DNA of 64,000 nt. Source: Lepturacanthus savala. Taxonomy: Eukaryota > Chordata > Actinopteri > Scombriformes > Trichiuridae. The position numbers were made by a program, and so were the translations under genes. This document shows positions 1 to 64,000 of this stretch, piece by piece; position 1 is the stretch's first letter; each line of letters opens with the position of its first letter. The stretch lies in the NCBI GenBank assembly GCA_030544235.1, contig CM060478.1:20317727-20381726 (forward strand), given 5' to 3'. Below the pieces are notes generated by a model, which did no database searches, was not told the DNA's origin, and worked only from the letters and a program-made list of their open reading frames with translations.

Positions 1-1531
1 TAACATTGAAGCTATCTAAATTATTGCCTTTTGTTAGTGTTAGTGCTGTTAATGTTCTGTATGCATACCTTAATGTAACTGTATTTTTTAAATGAACAAA
101 CCTCATATTTTACATAATTTACTTCACAAATTCTCTAATGTAGGTCCATTCACTCTAATTTCAGGTAAGACATGGATTTATTTTCAACAATGTCACTGTG
201 TAATGGATGTTTTCTGCACTTGTAATCGAAAATCTTTAACAATTTTATAAGTAGTGCTGCCACCATGCAGTTATTTTTTGGTTGTCAATGGAGTCTATTT
301 GTGAAATTCAGTTGTAATAATAAAATTATGTATGCCCCCCACACAGTTTCTGTTTTGATTGTTAATTCTTGAAAAAGTTGTCGTTGGGCATTTGCCATTT
401 TGTTGTGTTCCTAATGTCAGTGCACCTCTAGAGGGCCCTCACATGCTGTTTATATGGACAATAGAAATTGCTTAAACAGAAAATAATTTCAGAGTAAATG
501 TTGGATTAAGAATCATAATTCAAGGCGTATTAACATTAAATGAACAGAAATAGCATTTTTAATGTCTATCAAATGCTTAAAAAAGCTCATCAAATGATGC
601 TGCTCAAGTGCCTGGAGCTTTTCTTTTTGTCATGGAAATGGTTGGGTGCACATCAAGTTGGGATTTGGTGCATTTTTCATCACATACCATATAAAGCTGA
701 AGTGTGGCTCATTGTGTTACGGTTTATGGTTATGCTCCTCAACCTAAACTACATCCAGAACGTCTAGTCTCAGCATTATCAGTCGCATGATGGACTGATC
801 ATAAAGATCATCAGGGAATCTTGGAGGATGCAAAAAAACATCCATCTCCTTTTGATCCAACGGATGTGGTAATTATCCACTGAACAGTGAGTATATTTAA
901 TTTGGGTTGTTTTAGGGGAGTTGGGTGCCCTGCTTAAAATAATACGGTGTTCCAGTAAATTAACTGGTAGAAGCTGCTTGTGAAATTGTACCCAGTGTCT
1001 GTTGAAGATCTGTGGTGTGAGAGAACTGCAAACAAGGGTTGGATGTCTGTGGGTTTGATGTTATGACGGTATGATTGATTTTATACACACTAGAAGGGGA
1101 TTCATTTCAAAATGAAATAGGCTTTTGATGAGCATTTTTTCTCTATTCCTCAAAGAACAGAGGCTGATATGGAATTTGATCAACTAGGTTTTCAGTCTGT
1201 TGCAGTTTCAGTATGAATCTTATGTATCTTCAAGAATTTTTTAAAATGATGCTCTTATTTATAAATGTTAGCAATATGAAATCCTTGCATGCAAAAGGGA
1301 AATACTCAACCAAGGGAAATTAGACAATATGAAAACTATTTAAAATAAACAGGCATTTAAACCAACCTCAAATATAAGTACCCTAATTAATTATATACAT
1401 ACTGTATTGAGTTCTAAAAGTTTGCGAACCACAGAAACATAAATATACATAGTGAAACTAGGAGGCTATGTGTATGTCATCATTACCTATGATTGGCTTA
1501 ATGATTTAATTTGTAATTAGATTGTGACTTC

Positions 1532-1646
<115 letters not shown>

Positions 1647-2973
1647 TTATTATTATAATATTAATGCCCCTAATCATTAAAATGGGTTTCAAGATTTCAA
1701 GAATAGCTTACATATTTGCACCTTTTAAGAACATAAATACAAAGAAAATGCTTTAAACTATGCAGCACAAACATCATATTCCTCCTAGATTCCAATAGAA
1801 AGTGAAAAGTGAAAGTGAAAGTGATAGTGAAAACAGAATATAAATTAAGCTTCCATTGAGCTTAGTAAATTACAAAACTTACTTTTTGTTTATGCACAAA
1901 ATATGATTTAAAACTTCCCAGAAGGTGGCAAAAGTTACTCATCTCTGGCCTGAAAATGTTTGTCTAGTTCTTCATTGGTTTAAAATTATATGGTTCAAAT
2001 CTGGCTTTACAGTGTCTTTTTCATTTATTGTTATGATAGTAATAGGAGCAGCAAAGACTAGCAATATCCATAGAATCACAGACTTCGAAGAGTAACGGGT
2101 AATTCATTTGTATGATGTTACTTCAGCTCTCCGTTCTATATTATCTGTAACTACTGTAGCTCAAAGACTGGCCTATGACACTAATTGTGCCTATGAAACA
2201 GGGGCATTGCAAAACATATTTCAAAGTAACACAAAACTAGATACAGCCAGGGGGAAAAAAATCCTACCCTGACCTTTCAGTGTTTAAAAGCAACATGAAT
2301 ACACGTCAATACACACATGTAAGATAAATGTTCAACATTTGCATAGTGGATAATAACTGTAGGTGGCACTCCCACGCCTGTCATCCAGCTGGTAAACTCT
2401 GTGCACACAACAGCTTAACAAAACTTGCTACGCTCCTCTAGTCAATGAATTATACCCATGAATTTGCCAGAGACTGTCTTGTTCTTGGCCGTAGGAGACA
2501 GCGGTCAATCACATCATTATGCTTGGTGATCCATTTCCATGGCAACATTTCGACCTGAACACTGGGAGACCTGCTGGCATGCCACACACTGGCTGATAAT
2601 GAGAAGGGAAAAAGCGCTGAAGATCAAGGATGAGCAGACAGCAGAAGGAAGGGAAAAAAATGAGTCGCAAGGACAAGGATCCTGGAGAGAAAAGAAAAGC
2701 CTCAAGACACAGGGTAGAGGATGTTGAAATAACAAATGCCAGAGGGAGAGTGTTTATCTGGATGTCACACAGGGGAAAAGGGATGGGAAGCTGTGATTAG
2801 AAAGACAAATCACTTCATTCACAAAATATGAGCTCACATCCATCCAGCAAAGGGTCATGGAACCGACTGTGGATCACCAACTTTAAACGATTGAGACTGA
2901 GAAATCCAACAAAACAGTATGCTAATGTTGTATCATCAGAAACAAGCTGTCCACATATTAAGCTTCCAAACAA

Positions 2974-2979
2974 TTTAAT
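2974..2979 (-). terminator. ryr2: Candidate poly(A) signal (ATTAAA) for ryr2
   Basis: Minus-strand ATTAAA about 205 nt after the stop codon. ATTAAA is the commonest variant of the vertebrate poly(A) signal, but AT-rich sequence gives chance hits, and no GT-rich downstream element was confirmed. True cleavage may be further left. Confidence 0.2.
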
Positions 2980-3182
2980 AAATATAAATTAGGAGAATGC
3001 ATGTTGTGTACCAAAATACAGAATGCATGTTAATGAAAAGTCACTCGAAAACCCAAACCAATATAGTGCACACACAAAATTCAAGGTTTAGTGAATTTAG
3101 TGAATCTGGGGGATTTAAATAGTTGATGGGAATCAATAAAGGTAGCTTCTGTGTCAGGACTTTAGATCTCTCAGATTGCCTT

Positions 3183-62788
<59,606 letters not shown>

Positions 62789-64000
62789 CTGAGAAACACA
62801 CACACACAGACGCAGCAACAAGTGTTACACACATATTGTCACATATCTTATACAGCTCTGTAGAAAAATAAGAGACCACTGCATTTTTTTCTGAAATCAG
62901 CATCTCTACATGTATTCCAGCCGTTACATTCCAGCATCTGTTGAATTCCAACACATGTACACCTCATTCTGCTTAAAGAGGCACCAGGAGTGGAATAAAG
63001 GCACCCAAGAACAATGGTAAAGACTTGTGGAGAGCATGCCAAGACACATGAAAGCTGTGTAAAAAATAAAGGTTATTGCATCAAATATTGTTTTCTAAAT
63101 CTTGTATCTTTTTTTATTTGCCATTTTCTGCAAATTTATGCTCAAAATGATAATATTTTATTTGTAATTTGGGGGGAAAATATTGTCAGTAGTTTATAGA
63201 CTCAACCAAAAATGTTCCTTTGGCCCAAACACATACCTATAAGTAGTAAAATCAGAAAAAATGATAATTTTGCAGTGGTCTAATTTTTTTCCAGAGCTGT
63301 AAACAGAGCACATTCACAGGATTTATTGGAAACTTTATTTATCCTCTGTAAACCAACCCAACAATATCTAAGAACTAATTGACAGAAACATGGAAAATAT
63401 AAAGTTCATCCAGAAAGAAGACAAGTTCATTGCAGGTTTTATACACCATTTTGTAAATGCACCTACAGTAGATCTCTGTCGCCAAAATTTCACCTTATCA
63501 TTTAAATGTGAAATGGACAACGTCAAAGGGAATTAGGCCTCCATGCCTATTTAAGGAACTTTAGAGAGGGACACCAGATTAGAGGGATTTCTAACACTTC
63601 TCTGTACCCAGGCTGCATACTTCCATGTTGGGCAGATACAGCACTGTCTGACCCCTGATTCGCCCTTCCTGCCACTCTTCATATCAGCGGCACTCTGCAA
63701 TCAGTAAGACACACTGCCCAAAGCCGCCGCACTGTGGGACACCGAGTTGGCTGGAGTACTCTGGTCTTTTTCGAGGCGCAGTAAGAAGACTTTAATCAAA
63801 TGATGAAAGCCCTGGCGAGTCGAGACGCATGTACAGGCTTTCAAATATCTCAAAATTTCCATCTGCACATTTAATGTAGTAATGTATGGCGCAGACATCT
63901 GCAGTGTAATTTCATATCGTAAAGTGGATCGATAAAAAACTCTGGTCGAAAATGTAAGTTTGTGTGTTTGTTTTTAAATGCTGTAGCACTTAACTAGGAA
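62789..64000. other. ryr2: ryr2 intron 1 (part); exon 1 not found
   Basis: Sequence upstream of the first visible exon. Ryanodine receptors start with an exon encoding a short peptide ending in FLRT; no minus-strand match is visible here, so exon 1 and the promoter should lie past 64000. A short nonautonomous DNA transposon occupies about 62851-63301. The rest is unremarkable. Confidence 0.65.
62851..63301. mobile_element. Nonautonomous Tc1/mariner-type transposon (~450 bp)
   Basis: Terminal inverted repeats: left TACAGCTCTGTAGAAAAATA, AGAGACCACTGCA; right, inverted, TGCAGTGGTC and CCAGAGCTGTA. The interior carries no transposase frame. This end sequence is common in fish genomes. It is in the intron upstream of exon 2. 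Confidence 0.8.

Noticed and set aside
2517..2735. Overlapping open frames on both strands downstream of ryr2
   Set aside because: No domain, no splice context and mutual overlap; they look like chance frames in the 3' flank.
63701..63898. Minus-strand frame upstream of exon 2 as a candidate exon 1
   Set aside because: It lacks the acidic start peptide and FLRT ending expected for ryanodine receptor exon 1, and has no suitable donor phase.

Overview
The window is vertebrate nuclear DNA, almost certainly from a teleost fish. The evidence is one very large intron-rich gene with short introns, fish-type Tc1/mariner and hAT-like elements, and long dinucleotide microsatellites. Apart from about 3 kb of flank on the left, the window is occupied by a single minus-strand gene for a ryanodine receptor (intracellular Ca2+-release channel). 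I traced 103 coding exons from 62788 down to the stop codon at 3183. Exon 1, which in ryanodine receptors carries the start and about 16 residues, is not visible and should lie beyond position 64000. Every splice junction joins in phase. The exons sum to 14,754 nt: 4,917 residues plus a stop, close to the ~4,970 residues of mammalian RyR2.

Paralogue: the best fit is ryr2 (cardiac/brain type). Pointers are a retained DR2-region linker before the third SPRY domain (absent in RyR3), RyR2-like strings in the central solenoid (QTGNNTTVNIIISTVDYLL) and C-terminus (VPHGFETHTLQEHNL, QERCWEFFP), and an RRIS phosphosite. Teleosts carry two ryr2 copies and I cannot say which this is. The reading frame is intact, but the cytosolic part is clearly divergent, with changes at an EF-hand ligand and a calmodulin anchor.

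Layout, right to left: N-terminal beta-trefoil and MIR region (62.8-58.8 kb), RIH solenoid (57.9-56.3), SPRY1 (54.4-52.1), RyR repeats 1-2 (51.9-50.4), SPRY2 (50.1-48.7), DR2 linker (48.6-47.6), SPRY3 (47.4-46.5), acidic and helical solenoid (46.3-33.9), RyR repeats 3-4 with the phosphosite (32.9-30.6), central helical domains with the calmodulin site (30.5-21.6), core solenoid (21.1-17.3), one large exon with EF-hands and first hydrophobic segments (17.2-15.9), and the transmembrane pore plus zinc-binding C-terminus (15.8-3.2).

Introns hold a degenerate Tc1/mariner copy with DD36E spacing (40.2-41.3 kb) between long CA and TA arrays, an internally deleted Tc1 (12.4-13.5 kb), a hAT-like element with an 8-bp target duplication nested in a mariner MITE (42.6-43.6 kb), a 76-bp foldback MITE beside a splice acceptor (25.5 kb), other MITEs and dispersed fish repeats, and several microsatellites touching splice sites. 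I found no rRNA or tRNA gene, CRISPR array, virus or second protein-coding gene, and no evidence of a new multi-gene system.
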